A stretch of DNA of 64,000 nt from Agarophyton chilense. Its lineage: Eukaryota; Rhodophyta; Florideophyceae; Gracilariales; Gracilariaceae. The translations under genes were made by a program, and so were the position numbers. Of the stretch, positions 11,782 to 25,660 are shown piece by piece; position 1 is the first letter of the stretch, and the number at the start of each line of letters is the position of its first letter. Under the pieces are notes generated by a model. It was not told the origin of the DNA and made no database searches. It worked only from the letters and a program-made list of their open reading frames with translations. Where the stretch lies: NCBI GenBank assembly GCA_030374765.1, contig JARGXX010000099.1, positions 62,001 to 126,000 on the forward strand, given 5' to 3'.

Positions 11782-14700
11782 AATGTCGGAATCTTAAGAG
11801 GCTCTCCTTGGCAAACTAACGCAAGTCAAGGTGCCCACCGACTTCATTTTATGGCGCCGTCGTCTCCTAGCCTATCTTCGCCGGGACGAAGTTTTTCTCA
11901 TTGATTTGGATTCTCGCCCCAAAACATCCAATCAAAATCACTGTGTCGTGAGATCTTGGTTTGAAAAGTCCTTTAAAGCGAAGATTGCCTTCATGTCATG
12001 CCACTGTGACACCGCTCTTGTTCTCGTCCGTACCTTTGCGGACGCCGACCAAAAAACGGCCAAGGAACTTTGGGATTTAATAAAGCGAGTGTACACCACA
12101 TCTAATAGACAAGCTGTTCCGAACATCCGTCTTCGCTTGGACACTCTCGTCTTCAGAGACAGTGAAGAATGGAACAATTATTTGTCTTAATTCTTGGAAA
12201 TTGTTGGAGAACTTGTAACCTTCGACGAAGAATGATCGGACAAAAAAGATTGACAAAGCTCATCCGAAGTCTTTCAAATTCTTTCGCACCTTTGGCCATG
12301 ATGTCAAACCTCACGGACGCCGGCTTCGAATCCATCGTAAAGTCTGTCGAAGCCGAAGTGGCTCGCCGTAAGAACCCGACAAACCCGCAACTATCTTCTA
12401 CCTTTACGCCCTCGTCGTCAATGTAACGCAATGACTGGTGGGTCAGCGTACAGGTCTCGGCCGGGGGTAGCGTGGTAGAGCGGGTCCCAAGGTTCGTATT
12501 CTTGACGGTGGCACTCCCAGAGTACTTGTTGTATGGGGCTGGCGTTTACTGCGTAGTCCTACAGGTTGAAGCTACGGAAACGAGGGCTTGAAGACCAATT
12601 AGTAAAACTAATGTACAAAAAAGGGTAATTTAGTATCCTAATTGTGCCTACCTTACTCTAAGGGAGAAGCGTCACTTGAGCCAAGTAAATAACAATGGAT
12701 CGGCGCTGGGATCTCCCTAGCACTGTAATGCCAATCTATTACACTAATTGAAATAAAATAATAATCTAAATGAGGGCAGCTGAGGTCAGGCAGTCCACGG
12801 GGCGTCTGTAAGATACCTCAGTCCCCGGCAGCGTACAGGGCCCAAACCTTTATCGTTGCTCCTTCACAGTCAACACAACAAAAGTCATACATGGCAAGAA
12901 GGAATGGACGCAGACGATGTACTTGGCGGTTCAAAGCATCTTTCAACAGCGATCGCGGCGACAACAACTGCTAGTACTGCCGTCGTCGCGGTCACTACGC
13001 TCGAGACTATTACAAACGAAAGCGAGAATATTTCAAGGACAGACATAATTCGTGCAAATCTGGACGTCAACAGAATCATTCGAGTGATGGTGTGCCATTA
13101 ATTCGCTGTACCGACCACAATGCAACGAAGGCGGAAAACGTCAATCCAACTGGAATTCACGCTTTGCTCCAAGGGCGGAATAAAAATAGAGGTAAAAACT
13201 TCAACCCCAGATCGTACGAGGTGCAAAGGGATGATGATTCTTTGCCTCCATCTCCATAAAACTGCAATGTGGCAAAGTACGGGAGTAACATCGCATTACT
13301 GTGGCAACATAAAGTTGATTCGGCCTACATCGACTCTGGTGCCACCAATCATTTCCCCCATTCACTTAATTCCTTCATCCGCAATGAGCGAATGAAAATT
13401 GAGCTCTCATAGGCTGCCTCCGGCACTACTCGTCTTGTCTGTACAGACGACGTATGCTTACCTCTAAACAATGGGACAATCGATGAAGCCTACCACACAT
13501 CGGCTTTAGACGCCATCACATTGTCCGTTGGTGTCCTTAGCGTTGACTTTGTGGTGTTATTCACATCTACTCTAAGACATAATAACCAATTTTTCATCAT
13601 GGATCCCCATCGTACGTCGGAAGTCATCTGGAAGACACAAATTCACCAAGGCCTGTTCACTATGAACCTCATTCTTCATGAAAACGGCAATTAGGAAATG
13701 GTGATCAATGCCAGCAACATTAAACAGGAATATGCTCTGGAATGAAATGGACGCACGGGTCATCTGCAGCCTACGAGATACCAAAATCTCTCAAGGGCTT
13801 TCGACTCTGTTCCATATTTTCAACGCTCTATCCTCGAGTCCCTAACCTGCATTCCTTGCCTAGCCGGTAAGATGATTCAGAAGCCACTCGTTTCTAGACC
13901 AAATTCCGTGATTACATCCAACCCACTGGATCTGATACCCATGAGTGTATCTGAAAAGATTTCGCGTTCCTTATCAGGAGCAATCTATGCAATCGCAATC
14001 CTCGACGACCGCAGAACGAAGTCTGACGTATTCCTCACGACGAACAAGAGCGGTCAAACTATTCGAAAGCCCATAGAGTGGAATAAAGTCCGATAAAAGT
14101 TGAAGCTTAACAACTTTTTTCGCTTGAAAAACGTTCGCCTTAACGGGGCAGGCGAACACAAGAGTGAAGATTTGGAAACCTTTTGCTTCAAAATCGACAT
14201 CAACCTGGGTTACTCCCCCGCATACACCTCTGAAACCAACGGTGCAGCCAACAGGCTCATTCAAGAACATTGGGCAAGGAGTCTCGTGCTCTTATTCGCA
14301 AGCAAGGTACGGATAGCCTCCTGGGCTGAACACATGACTCACGCGAACTAGCTACGAAATCGAGCTTTTTCCTTACGGAAACGATAAAGAATGCATATGT
14401 TTGAGTGGGACCCGACAAGCACAGTCGATTTCTCTCACATTCCCCAGTTTGGCCAACCTAGTTATGCTTTCTTGTACCTCTCTAAGACAGTGGCAAATAA
14501 AAAGTTTCTCCCACGTTCTACATTTGCTTACTTTGTGGGAATGCAAAGTGACACAACACTTCTTCATGTGTTGGTCCTGGAGAAGAATTCGGGTATAACT
14601 TGTCGCTGCTTGGACTTCAAGGCCGTCAAACCCTCCCCACTTCCCAGTATATCTAGTCTTCTGGGAGGGATAACATAACGAAAGAAGAAGGGGGGGATGG

Positions 14701-16405
14701 AACGTTTCGAAAACGAAATGGACGGTCTTGAAATCGAGGAACATCTGATCAAGGCATTCACCACCATGACACCCAACTTCCCCAACGTCTGAGTCTCCAA
14801 GAAAACTCTGGAAGACCTTTCAGTTCCCAGCAGCTTCAAGGAAGCCTGCATGGATGCCGGCTTGCGCAAAGCCATTGATCGTGAAACAAACGCCCTCATC
14901 CATCGGGAAAAATGGGAAATAGTACCACAAGAATCTTGGATGAAACCAGTTCCCTACACTTGGGTGTTTAAGGAGAAGATGCTCGATGCGATCGAAAAAA
15001 AATTCTGAAGAAGGCACGCTATTGTCTACGTGGAGACAAGTAGAAGCCGTTCGTTGAATTTGATCATTTGAACACATAAGCTCCTATGGACTGTCATGAA
15101 GCCCTCCGAATTCTACTTCCCTTTGCCGCTGCACGCGATCTTGTTGAAGAAGGCGCAGACATTTCCAACGCATAATTGTATGACAAACTGGACATGCCGG
15201 TCATCATGGCACAGACAACAAACTCGTTTAGAATACTAGAAAAGCTAGATCACGTATGCAAACTGCTCAACTCTCTGTATGGAGCAGTACAGGCTGGGAT
15301 GATATGGGGCTCTCTCTTCTCGGAAACCGTTCTTTCATGGAATTTTGTGACATATGCATTGGACTCAAGAGTATTCATGTTCCGGAAACAAGAAAGTTTC
15401 GTTATCCTGGCTGTTATCATTGACGATTGTGCGTTGGCTTCAAGCAGCTCTGAGCTTCCTAGTAACTTAAAGGAGAACCTTTCGGCAATATTCGATGGCA
15501 ACTTATATGGGGAACTCGAGGCATTCATTGGATGGAGCATTCAACGCTCTCCACGTGGCATCAAGGTCTCACAGTATGGATATGTTCTGCAACTGCTCAA
15601 GAAGTTTGGCATACATAAATCCAACCCAATCGGGTCACCTTCACCAAATGAAGTATAACTTTTATCAACCAAGGAGAACAAGAACATACTCTCCGTAAGA
15701 GATCATGCGAACTATCGCTCTGGAAGTGGTAGATTTCACTGCATTGCGATATACACTCGCTAGGATCTTTCATATCCGGTTTTGGCTCTTTTAAAACATT
15801 TACAAAACCCTTATAAACGACACTGCTCCGTACTGAAACGAGTTTTCAGATGCTTTGTGGATACTATTAACCATGGACTTCACTTTCCATCTGATCGTTC
15901 TATTTCTCCCGTTTCTCTTCGTGCGTTTGCTGACGCCGATTGGGGGGGTTGTATTCAGGCAAGGAGGTCTACATCTTGGTATATAATCGGCGTCAACGAC
16001 GCTCCAATTTTGTGGAAGCTTAAGTGACAAACTGTGATGGCACTCTCCTGAACGTGAGCAGAATATATAGTGCTTTCTACATGTGCAGAAGATGTTTCTT
16101 GGATAAGAAATGATTTTTGGGAATTAGAACACCATCAGCCTTGGAGCGAAGACTTGTCGTACGAGACTACCAAGGTCCTGATTGACAGCTCGGCTGCATT
16201 TTTCTTAACCACCAACCCGCAGATATCGGGTCGAAATAAGGATACTGACTTGAAGATGCATCATGTGAGAGAGTTATCTCTTAAAGGAGTTGTTGAATTT
16301 GAGCATATTCCAAGGAGTCTACCAATCGCTGACATACTGACAAAGTGTGCGTTTCTTCAAGATTTAAGAAGAATGGTTTGCTTGATGAAACTTGACTCGT
16401 TCTGA
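11782..16405 (+). mobile_element. Old, heavily broken Ty1/copia retrotransposon fossil
   Basis: Plus-strand remnants appear in copia order: a gag-like part near 11.8-12.4 kb, a CysHis knuckle trace near 13.0 kb, a protease-like DSGATNHF near 13.33 kb, integrase-like sequence (YTSETNGAANRLIQE) at 14.2 kb, reverse transcriptase (KLLNSLYGAVQAG, VIIDDCALASS) at 15.25-15.5 kb, and RNase H (RAFADADWGG, DSSAAFFLTTNP) at 15.9-16.3 kb. Protease before integrase before reverse transcriptase is the Ty1/copia order. It carries many breaks (well over five) and no convincing pair of terminal repeats, so it is much older than the elements at 20.5 and 27.9 kb. A SINE is inserted in it. Confidence 0.88.
12455..12828 (+). 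mobile_element. tRNA-derived SINE inserted in the copia fossil
   Basis: A 374-bp non-coding insert bounded by perfect 11-bp direct repeats CAGCGTACAGG at 12444-12454 and 12829-12839, the target-site duplication expected for LINE-mobilised elements. Just inside the left end is a tRNA-like polymerase III promoter: GGGGTAGCGTGGTAGAGCG resembles tRNA D-arm/A-box sequence, and GGTTCGTATTC about 11 bp later is one change from a B box. Gag-like coding sequence of the host element lies on both sides. The body shows no match within the window, and no terminal A-tract is obvious. Confidence 0.65.
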
Positions 16406-17589
16406 TGAAAAGTTGTGGGGACTCCTAAATACTACTACACTAACTTTGTTTTACTTTTTTGTTTTATTAAAAGGTTTTGTCCTGAATGATGGTCTTGGTT
16501 TTCTTTTGAATATTTGTTTTGTTCTTCACAGTCCTTCTTCTTTTTTTCATAGAGAACGCTTAATTTTTGTCCCAAGTGGTTTTATATGTGTACTGGGTTT
16601 TGAAGTTTACTGTTGTGAATGAAATGGTTTCAATGTGTGGTAGCTTCATGAGTCATTTGTTTTACAGTATTTTTCTATGTATTTGTGATCACCGCGCCTC
16701 TCACTTTTGAAAGATGCTGTGCAGGGAAGAGACCATTCTCGATAAGAGATGTCTATGTTATTTTGTTTATTCTTTTTGGAATGATCCTGAATGCGATGTC
16801 CAAAGTCGTGAATGTTGAAGCCTTGGCACTTCGCCTTGAAAGACAGTGTTATTATCCCCATTATTTTGGGGCGCACTACAGTGCTCATTACAATAATTCA
16901 GAATTTACCCATGGAGCGAAATGAGAACTACAGTGCTCATAAGATCTCTGCAAAGGACTGATTATGGTGGCTGTTAGGAACCAATAAACGATGCGCATTG
17001 CGAGAGATGATTGAACAATCAAATTCAGGTCATTCCCGAATACCACCATGGAGTTCAGTTTGGAAAGAAGGGATCGGGTTGACCCGGCAACGAAGACCGC
17101 AGCCTTGGCACCGAGTAGACTCGGAAAAACACGCAATGGTTTCCTTAAAGCCACGCGAACCACATCGGAGTCCGGATACAGCACCAATTCCGATTGCACC
17201 TGTGTTCCGTACACCTCGGACAAGGTCTCGTGGGCGAAACCGCGGTCAAAGATACGAAAGATGTCGCGCTAGGGGTCGAGACTTTGGGTCCTCAAGGGAA
17301 GGCGGTCGACGGCGCAACAACCCTAAGTCTACTGTTGTTCACTTATCTAAAGGATGGAAGTGTTCTAACATCATCGAAGAGTCGCTCATGCTAGAACAGG
17401 AGCATACCAAAACTGTTATAGCAGTGAAAGCCTGTTTGTTTTGTTCTGTAGCTCTCGAGAGGCTTCGTGTATAGCTCACAGCACACAATCTTCCTAGTAC
17501 AAGAGCTTGGTTGTTCGTACTGCTTGGTGAATCCTGGCGAAGGCAGTGCTTGTAATGGATGAAAGGAAACATTTCGCTAGTGGTTCAGG
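16406..17589. other. Mostly AT-rich DNA with one unidentified minus-strand frame
   Basis: The stretch after the copia fossil is T-rich and featureless. On the minus strand from about 17272 to 16888 a frame reads FDRGFAHETLSEVYGTQVQ and later KPLRVFPSLLGAKAAVF. It begins directly after a CCCTAG that could be a splice acceptor, so it could be an internal exon of a membrane-associated protein or a transposon remnant. I do not recognise it. Confidence 0.3.
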
Positions 17590-20502
17590 CCCGCCAGCAT
17601 CTCTCTTTATCTCAGATATATCGCTACACATCTGTGATTCTCTTTTCACACCTCACCGGTCCAAGAAATTGCAAAGCGTTCCAATTTCTTTATTCATTCG
17701 GCCACAACATGCCTGACCTTGATCTTTGTCGTTACATAAGTCACAACATTTTAGAATACTCACCAACAAGGCGACAAGCTTACAAAACAAGAAATTGGAT
17801 GGCACAACAAGACCATACACAATGTCTCGGGGCATTCGAAAAACTTGCGTTCAGCACAACGTGCACGGTGTTTTTCACATCGATGTACACATTTTCAACA
17901 TTTAATGAAGATCTTTACGGTACTCGATCGCATTAAAATCGAGTGAAAACAATAAATGCACGTAAAGAGGACACAGAAGGCCACACTGCACTCTTCCGAG
18001 TCACGTTCATTGTTCGATTTCGCCGAATGTGTGAGCAGCAGCGCACAAGTGATGCAACGCTGTTAGAATGTTTTATGTAAGGTAGAGGGGAGCAGAGTAT
18101 GCATGGGCTAAATATCACTGCTGACAGAGGGTATGGAAGCATCAAATTGCTCCGCAATATGCTGCAAAAACTGTATTGGGTGAATCTTTATAATGCCTGA
18201 GCATTTATTGCGGTGTCACCCATTCGTGGTAGCTTCATTCCTTAAACCGACAAGCTATGATGAGGACGACCACAGCAGCGTTGAAGATGATAATTCGTGT
18301 GAAGAGGAAAGCCACCCGTCATCTCCGAGTAACAACAGGCCAGCTGGCACAGACAGTACTGGTCCAAAATCTTTGTCTGCCTGTAATAGAAGCGAGACAA
18401 ATGGGCCAATAGTCAGCTCAACACAATCACAGTCGTTTCTGTTGGACCGACCCAAACAGTTTACTATTGACGACAACACAAAGGCAGGGTCGGCCTCATT
18501 TTTTGCTATTAAAAGCTTTACATCCCTGCAAGGGATACAAGATACAGCTATTTGTAACTCATCTTCGTGAGCACGAGTAATTGCTGTTACCGTGAGAGAA
18601 CATGGCCCAGACAAGTTTTCCAAGATTATTCACTTCATGTACAGTGTACCTACTTCTCTTATTGCCGGGTTGAAGTCGTGGGTTGCTGCGCCCTGGCGGT
18701 CTTCTAAATCTCATTTATTTCTCTCTGAGTGGCTGGGCAGTGGTCGTCTATTCATTCGTCCACGTGAATTTGGGGAAGGCCGGGACATAATTGAACGATT
18801 CGTGTTGCAGAATTGCTGCGTTCTAACGATTGGAAAAAGATGCAGTGACTGGTTTTTACTTCGTCAGTTCAGGGGAACATAATCTAATGCTGGGAAAGAA
18901 TTGATGCACAACAAGGAAGTGCGTGATTTACTTGGTCTGGAACAAAGCAGTTCCAGAGAAGAGCAGAGTTTAGCGATGTTTCTGAAAGGCTTTGTCAAAA
19001 GCTGGTTTAGAAGCGTACGGTCTATAGAAGAAATGATGAGAGATACAATCAATGAGTCCGCCTTTCTTTCCTCATCGAGATCAAAACCATAGAACCATTC
19101 GTCACAGATTTGTTCGATTGCGGAATGTTTTCTAAGCTCGGCTGTGAATGGCTGGCATGCTGATCGGATTCTATCGCATCAATTGAATTGGATACACTTT
19201 TTCTGTCAAATGAATATGACGAGATATCTACTACAACAATTGCGTCAGTAGAAATTGAGACCAGCGTGGCGCAATCCAGTTTGGACCGTGCTATTGGAAA
19301 TGCTTCCTCTGAAACTGTTGTTTGCAGTATTCAGGAGGCCTCTTTTCGACAAAACATTCCAGAAAAACACATGGGGCAAATTCCAACACAAATGGTGGTG
19401 CTAAACACTCAATACATCATTAACGCGTCTGTCCCAGAGACAGGTAGAATCTCTATTGTTCTGGCGTACTGCACAGCAAAAGAACTAGAACTTCTTTATA
19501 GAACTCTACAGTTCCGTTTGTTCTCCGGTGTTTCCTAATGTCATGAGTTGGAACCGGTGATCACAACGTTTGCTGACCGGGATACAAGGAGAATTCTCGA
19601 AGAACGAATAGGGTTCTGGAAAATGGTTAGCGTCTAAGTTCAGACTAAGAACGCGCTCCCCCCTCTCAAGATGTTCAAGCATTGGGCTCAAGCTTTGCAC
19701 TCCAAGACTAAAGGAGAGGTAGAAATAAGTTCCCAAGCCAGATCTATGCTACGAGCGCAAACTTCATCTTTCTCATGGGAGCAGAAAATCACATACCAAA
19801 CTGTTAAAACTATTGCTGGGAATGCCTTTTGTTGCATGGAGATTTTCTTAGAGAGAGGACAAAATACAAAGAAAGGACTCGTTCGGAAGCCTTCAAGACT
19901 ATCGTGATGCGCTCAACAGGGTGGAGTCTCAAAAGAATTGATGTCAGAAATAGACAGAATCCAGCGTGATCCAACTACTTTGGAAGGAACTAACGACGCT
20001 ATTCTTATCGCGGAAAACGAAGAGATGTCACGTTTGAAGGATGCAACAAGGAACATAAAATGTCACAAGCTGTCCTTGTTAAATGGCAGCGACGGTCATA
20101 AGCTGCGTTTGAAGGTAATTAGGCATTTTCAGAAGCACTATAAAGGTGATATTGGGTAATATTTGTTTTTGAAATAGTTCTAAAGGTGCTAGACACATGT
20201 CGTCTTCTAGGTGCGAGGCATGCGACTTTTTTTTGTTTCAAGACTCATGATGGGTTACAGAAAACTTGCTGGACGATTTGGCACTCAACGAAGCTGTTCC
20301 AATCGTTACCGGTTCACCCACTCGAAATTCGTTGCGACCAACACCTACTCCCAAGAACATTCCAGTCAGTTTCAACAGAGGTAGGCGTCGGGGAAGAAGA
20401 GACGCTGAGCAAAATAGAGATTCTACTGAGCAGCAGACCGCGCGCACAACTCGCAGAAAGATTTAATAAACTATCACTGGACTTGAATGCAGATGGTACA
20501 GT
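17590..20502 (+). mobile_element. Decayed transposon with DDE-like part and YqaJ-type nuclease part
   Basis: Plus-strand remnants follow one order. A DDE-transposase-like segment comes first (FEKLAFSTTCTVFF near 17.85 kb, HGLNITADRGYGSIKLLRN near 18.1 kb), then PEHLLRCHPFVVASFL at 18.2 kb and an acidic-serine linker. A nuclease segment follows: CSDWFLLRQF near 18.85 kb matches the opening R-x-x-W-x-x-x-R motif of YqaJ/lambda-exonuclease-like domains, followed by SIASIELDTL, ASVEIETSVAQSSL and HMGQIPTQMVVLNTQY, the expected acidic/E-x-K-like strand and Q-rich helix. A basic tail (RRRGRR) ends near 20.46 kb. It is broken many times. The copia element at 20503 is inserted in it, so its end may resume at 26092. 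Confidence 0.6.
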
Positions 20503-20933
20503 TGTGGCATTATGCGACACTGTGCGACACTATGAAATGACATAGTGACTGTATTTGCAACATGACGGGATGTCATTGTTAGTTTACGCAGAAAGGTCAA
20601 CTAGCTGATAACGCGAATCGAAGGGACCGCGATGGCAAGTGCAACGGTCCTCGATTCAAAGTAGCTAATAGACCGGCAACTGCAGTACGCTATTCCTGCC
20701 CAGCTAGAGCGAAAGCTACGAAAGAGCACGTAGCTGTAGAGCTCGACGAAAGGGTATAGCATTAGGTATATATAGACAGGTCTGCTCGAGATAGAGGGAC
20801 CAAGGAAAAAGGAGAACCGAAAACGGAGGAAGAAGAACTCCGGAGCTTTGTGCTCATTCACATTCGCCTGTAGAGCTAGTCTCCACCCGCTACAGTATTT
20901 TATCACAGCATGGCTAATCACCATGAGACCACA
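20503..20933 (+). repeat. 5' LTR of the young copia element
   Basis: 431 bp, TG...CA ends. TATATATA near 20767 is a plausible TATA box. The last 24 bp contain the initiating ATG and first eight codons of gag. Confidence 0.95.
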
Positions 20934-23900
20934 GTTATGGGCCCAGGTGGCGGCTCAACTCCAGGCGTTAACGATTATCTCTTACCACCGGCACTGAGGG
21001 CAAACACGAATATGTTTAAATGGAGGAAGCAAGTGAATTTGTGGGTAACAACAGTCAAACTCTATGCAAAGGGAGGTGACAACAAAGCGAAAGGAATGCT
21101 CAGTGCACTCGGCATTACGCTTTACAAAGCACTAGACGAGGAATACACGTCCATGATAGAAGAAGCAATCGTTGCAGGCCACATCAACCTAGAAGTACAC
21201 GATGAGGACATCATGGAACCTGTTAATCAACTCATTCTGGTACGCAAGATCGTCGAGTTAGTGGCCAAAGACTCTCCTACCGAAGGAGTACGCAGGATAG
21301 TGAGTATGATGAAAGAAGTTTCCGCCTGCGTCAGACGTGAGAACGAGTCACCATCTCGATTCGCCAAACGCTTCCGTAGCCTGGCTCAGACATACATCAA
21401 TCATTCAACTTCTAGCTTGTCCGACCAGGACAGCCAGAGCTTCGCTGTGCTGCTCCTAGAAAATGCGAAGCTTCCTGCAGATGTTCACAGCGCCGTAGTA
21501 ACAAGGCTGGTCGCATTAGCTACCGAGAGAAATACAACCAAAGCAGAGAAGACGTATGGTATAAGTAAAGCAAGGATCGAGTACATCTTGGAACTTGTCA
21601 AAAGGATAGAAGCTACAACTTCATCACAAGAACAACCCACGCCGAGTAGTTTCTCCGAAGATTTACGATCTCTTAAACTAGCCACAGAAGAAACGATCAG
21701 GCTAAACAAAGAAAATGACGCGCACGAACAGAACGCGTTGAACATTCGACTCGCGGACGCTTGTTTCGTCCTCTCTGATCACCACATTGCGTTCAAAATA
21801 CATAACAACGGACTAAGCAAAGGAGACCAGCAGGTTACCAAAATCGGTACAATGCTCGGCAAAAGAGAGGGATACGAACCGGAGAGGAATGGTAGACCAC
21901 AGCGTGATAAGCGATACAAGACTCATATCCCTTCTGGACAAGGCCCAAAAGCCAGCACGCGCTGCCGAAATTGCAAACAAACAAACCATTGGTTCCGGGA
22001 CCCAGAATGCGTGTACAACGTCATTAAGACCCTGCTAAGTGGTCGAGACGTGGATGCGTCCATCGCTGCAAAGATGACTCCAAAGCTCCGCGATCTCTTC
22101 AAAAACACTGACGGCAGCTATAAGACGAAGGTACCTGTTACCAGTATTGTTAAGGTAATGGAAACTGACGCACGACAGCAGTTAACAAGTGACGACAGGC
22201 CAAGTGAAAGTGCCTCGTATTTTCGGTAAAGGGATTAGATCAGCTCCCACCTGATCCCAACCCCATCTTAGATGAAGGAGCTCCTACCTCCACCGGCGGC
22301 ATAGAAAATGCCGTGACATTGTGCGACTTCCTTGGCATAACCCTCCAACTCGACCCTCCACGCGAAAGGTATATGCATGGGTGGGGACAGGATTGCCTTG
22401 GAGCCAGAATGGTAGTGTGCTCCTGGACGCTCACGGTCCAAGACATCAACGGCAGACCAACATCGTTCACCTTCGACCTTGTGCCAGGGGAATCACCGAT
22501 TATTATCGGAAATGATGTACGAAAGCACTGCAACACCTTCAACCTTGAAGAGCAACGGTACATCTGCATGCGACGACCCACAGACAAAGACGAACGCATA
22601 CTCTTCACGTACATATCGCCGCCAGATAACCGCCTCCGCCTCGATATAGCACCGCATCCACTTTCAATCAAAAGCACGCTACTTGGGAACATACACTCTT
22701 CCGCAAAACGTGCTCCACTTACTTTCTGCAAACGGGTCCATCGTTACACACATGCTACTGCTGACGAAATGAAACTGTTATGCAAGGACGCTGAAATGCT
22801 AACACCCGAACTAGAAGCAGCAATCGAACGTGTGTACGACGCTTGCGAAGTATGTGCCAAGAACGGTCGTCCACTTCCAAGCCGAAAGATCTCGATTACC
22901 CATGTCAATCAAGCGTTCAATGTGGAAATACAGATAGATTTCTTATTTCCTACTGTCAAATGCAAAAAAATCACAATCATGAACATTACAGACACAGGAA
23001 CATCGTACTCGGAGCTAACAATTACCAACGGGCGCACCGCTCAAGACATCATCAACACGCTCGAGTCTTCCTGGATATGCCGACACGGTGCCCCAAATGC
23101 TGTCTCTGCAGATGACGAATACAACCGCTCCGGGCTACGCAACTTTCTGTCGGTACATGACATCAAGTTTAAACCACGCTCCAGCCGACGTCATAACAAG
23201 ACAGGCATCGTCGAACGCAAGAACTCCACTGTCAAGACAATCCTTTCAAAACTCGATGACGAACCATCTAATTCGGATACAGCAACGCTTGTCGCACGAG
23301 CTGCATTCCTATCCAATCTATTTTCTGGCAGCAAGCTGCTAAGCTCATTCGAGCTGGTACGCGGCTACCGTCCCTCCGTTGTAGGACTCCCTCAAACGGT
23401 CGTCACGGAAGAACTGATACATGCTCACAAAGAACAGACAGCTGTCAGGAAACTTCAACGACTACTTAAATCCCGCATCCACGAACCTCTCAGGGCTGAA
23501 CACTTCAATCCTGGAGATCCCGTCCGGGTGTTTTATGACACTAGCAAGCAGAATGAACCCGCTGAATGGGTCAAAGCTACCGTGATCGCCGCACACCCTG
23601 AGCTCCTCGAAGTTCGCCGGTCTCATCACGGCCGTCCCATGCGCGTTGCATACGAAGACACTCGATTTGCACCCCAAAGCTCCCTCACTGCTGAACTCAT
23701 GTCCTGCTCGCTTGAAGAAGAGCTTCAACAAGACCCTGCCGATATGCCCGACCAACCCGCTACCCGAGCGTCCGTAATGCAACCCCTGTCCCCGATGACC
23801 ATCCACCTCGACCCACAGCCGCCCTCCTTGGCGCATCTTCGTATCCGACACCCCCTTCGTCTCCGACACCAACCACCGATACCTGTCACGATCAGGGAGA

Positions 23901-25660
23901 GAAAGATATTGGACCCTATGCAAAGCTATCTACCCAAAAATCATCGATCATCGATGGACGTACTCTAACTAGGGATCACACAAAGGAATTGGAAGAGATC
24001 TACGAGGTCATCGGATCGAAACAGGTATCCGGATCGCAATTGTCCTTCGCACCGCCTTACATCTTAAAGGAAGCACTCAAGAGCGAGCACGATGCTAACT
24101 GGATTGATGCGTACGTTGAGGTTGCCGACACCGACGTCCATAAACATGCGAACGTCATCACCTCACACGTCGTATATAAAATCAAAACTGATGAAGACGG
24201 TAAGAGGAAAATGAAAGCCCGTATTGTTCCTCACGGGAACCATGATGATGAAAAGGACAACGTACGAAAGGATTCATCCAACGCCCCCTTATTCGTCGTT
24301 CGGTTACTGCTATCGCTGACAACATTCCTTGGGTTCAGAATCAGCACTGCCGACATTAAAGGGGCCTTTCTACAAAGTGGCCCCATCGACAGAGATATAT
24401 ACGTCAGACCACCACGGGAGTGGAACTCCATGCGCGGTCTGCTCTGGAAGCTACTGAAACTCCCATACGGAATAGCAGATGCAGGAAGAAAATGGCAGAA
24501 GACCATAGAAGCCTGGATGCTACAGAACGGCAAATTGGAACGGGTGCTAGGACTTTCCCAGCTCTTCATACAACGTAATCGAGAAGGCAGTATAAGATTG
24601 CTCGTCGCTAAAGTCACCGACGACTTTCTGCTTAGCGGAAGCATCGAAGCTATGACGGAATTTACCACCGAACTGAAAAAAAGATTCATCGTCGGAAAGG
24701 TCCTCATTGATAAGCCGATCAATTTCGACGGGTGTGAGATCACCCAAGACGACGGTGGTAGTATCACCATGTCAATGAAACGATACCTCGAACGACTGCG
24801 ACCCATTGAGATTTCGAGATCTAGAAAGAAGGAGCGACAAAGCAATGCCACTGACTCAGAACTGTCGCAGTTCCGCTCGCTGGCGTGCACACTCATGTAT
24901 CTTGGTAACGGGGTTCTTCCCCAAGCAGCCTACGTCACTTCGACTCTACAGCAGCTAATCCCCAAAATATGCGTCGAGCATCTCGTTACAGCCAACGATA
25001 TGCTCAGGGAACTATTGGAATTGGAACCACAAATCTCCTTCATAGCACCGCCAAAGGCTACACATATTAGCGAAGTGCTCGTCTCTTCATTCGCTGATGC
25101 CTCGTTCAACCACGGCACGAGTTCAGGATACGGACAGACCGGGCTGATTACTGGACTTCGGATCATACGAAATGATGGTGTGAACCTCTTTCATACCATC
25201 GATTGGTGTAGCAACAAACAAAGAAGAGTTAGTTACTCACCCTACGGAGCCGAAGTTCTTGCCTGTGCCGATGCAGATGACCGTGGATTCTATCTTAAAT
25301 ATGGGCTACAATCGCTATTTCCCTTCGTGAAAACGCGTAGCGAACTCGCAACGGACTCCAGATGTTTATACGATACTATAACGACTCTGCACGAAGCAAA
25401 AGACTACAGACTACGACCGACGTTCCAGCGCATTCGCAATAGCTTTGACTCACAAGAACTGGATTTAATGCGTTGGATTCCTGGCGATGCAAACCCGGCA
25501 GACGCACTCACAAAACGAAATAAGCAGACGTTCAGGTTACTAAACCAACTGACGTCTTCAGGAGTGGTCTGTATGCAAATCGAGTCCGGCTACGCCGTTA
25601 ACAGCTGCGAGTGGCAATAAAGACAATATCGCACTTTAGCTTTCGTGCGATGACGGGGGA

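Noticed and set aside
12455-12520. A functional tRNA gene
   Set aside because: A- and B-box-like words are too close together and no anticodon arm or acceptor stem pairs; it fits a SINE head better.
16888-17474. Plus-strand frames opposite the unidentified minus-strand frame
   Set aside because: Arg/Ser-biased and in conflict with the more protein-like minus-strand frame.
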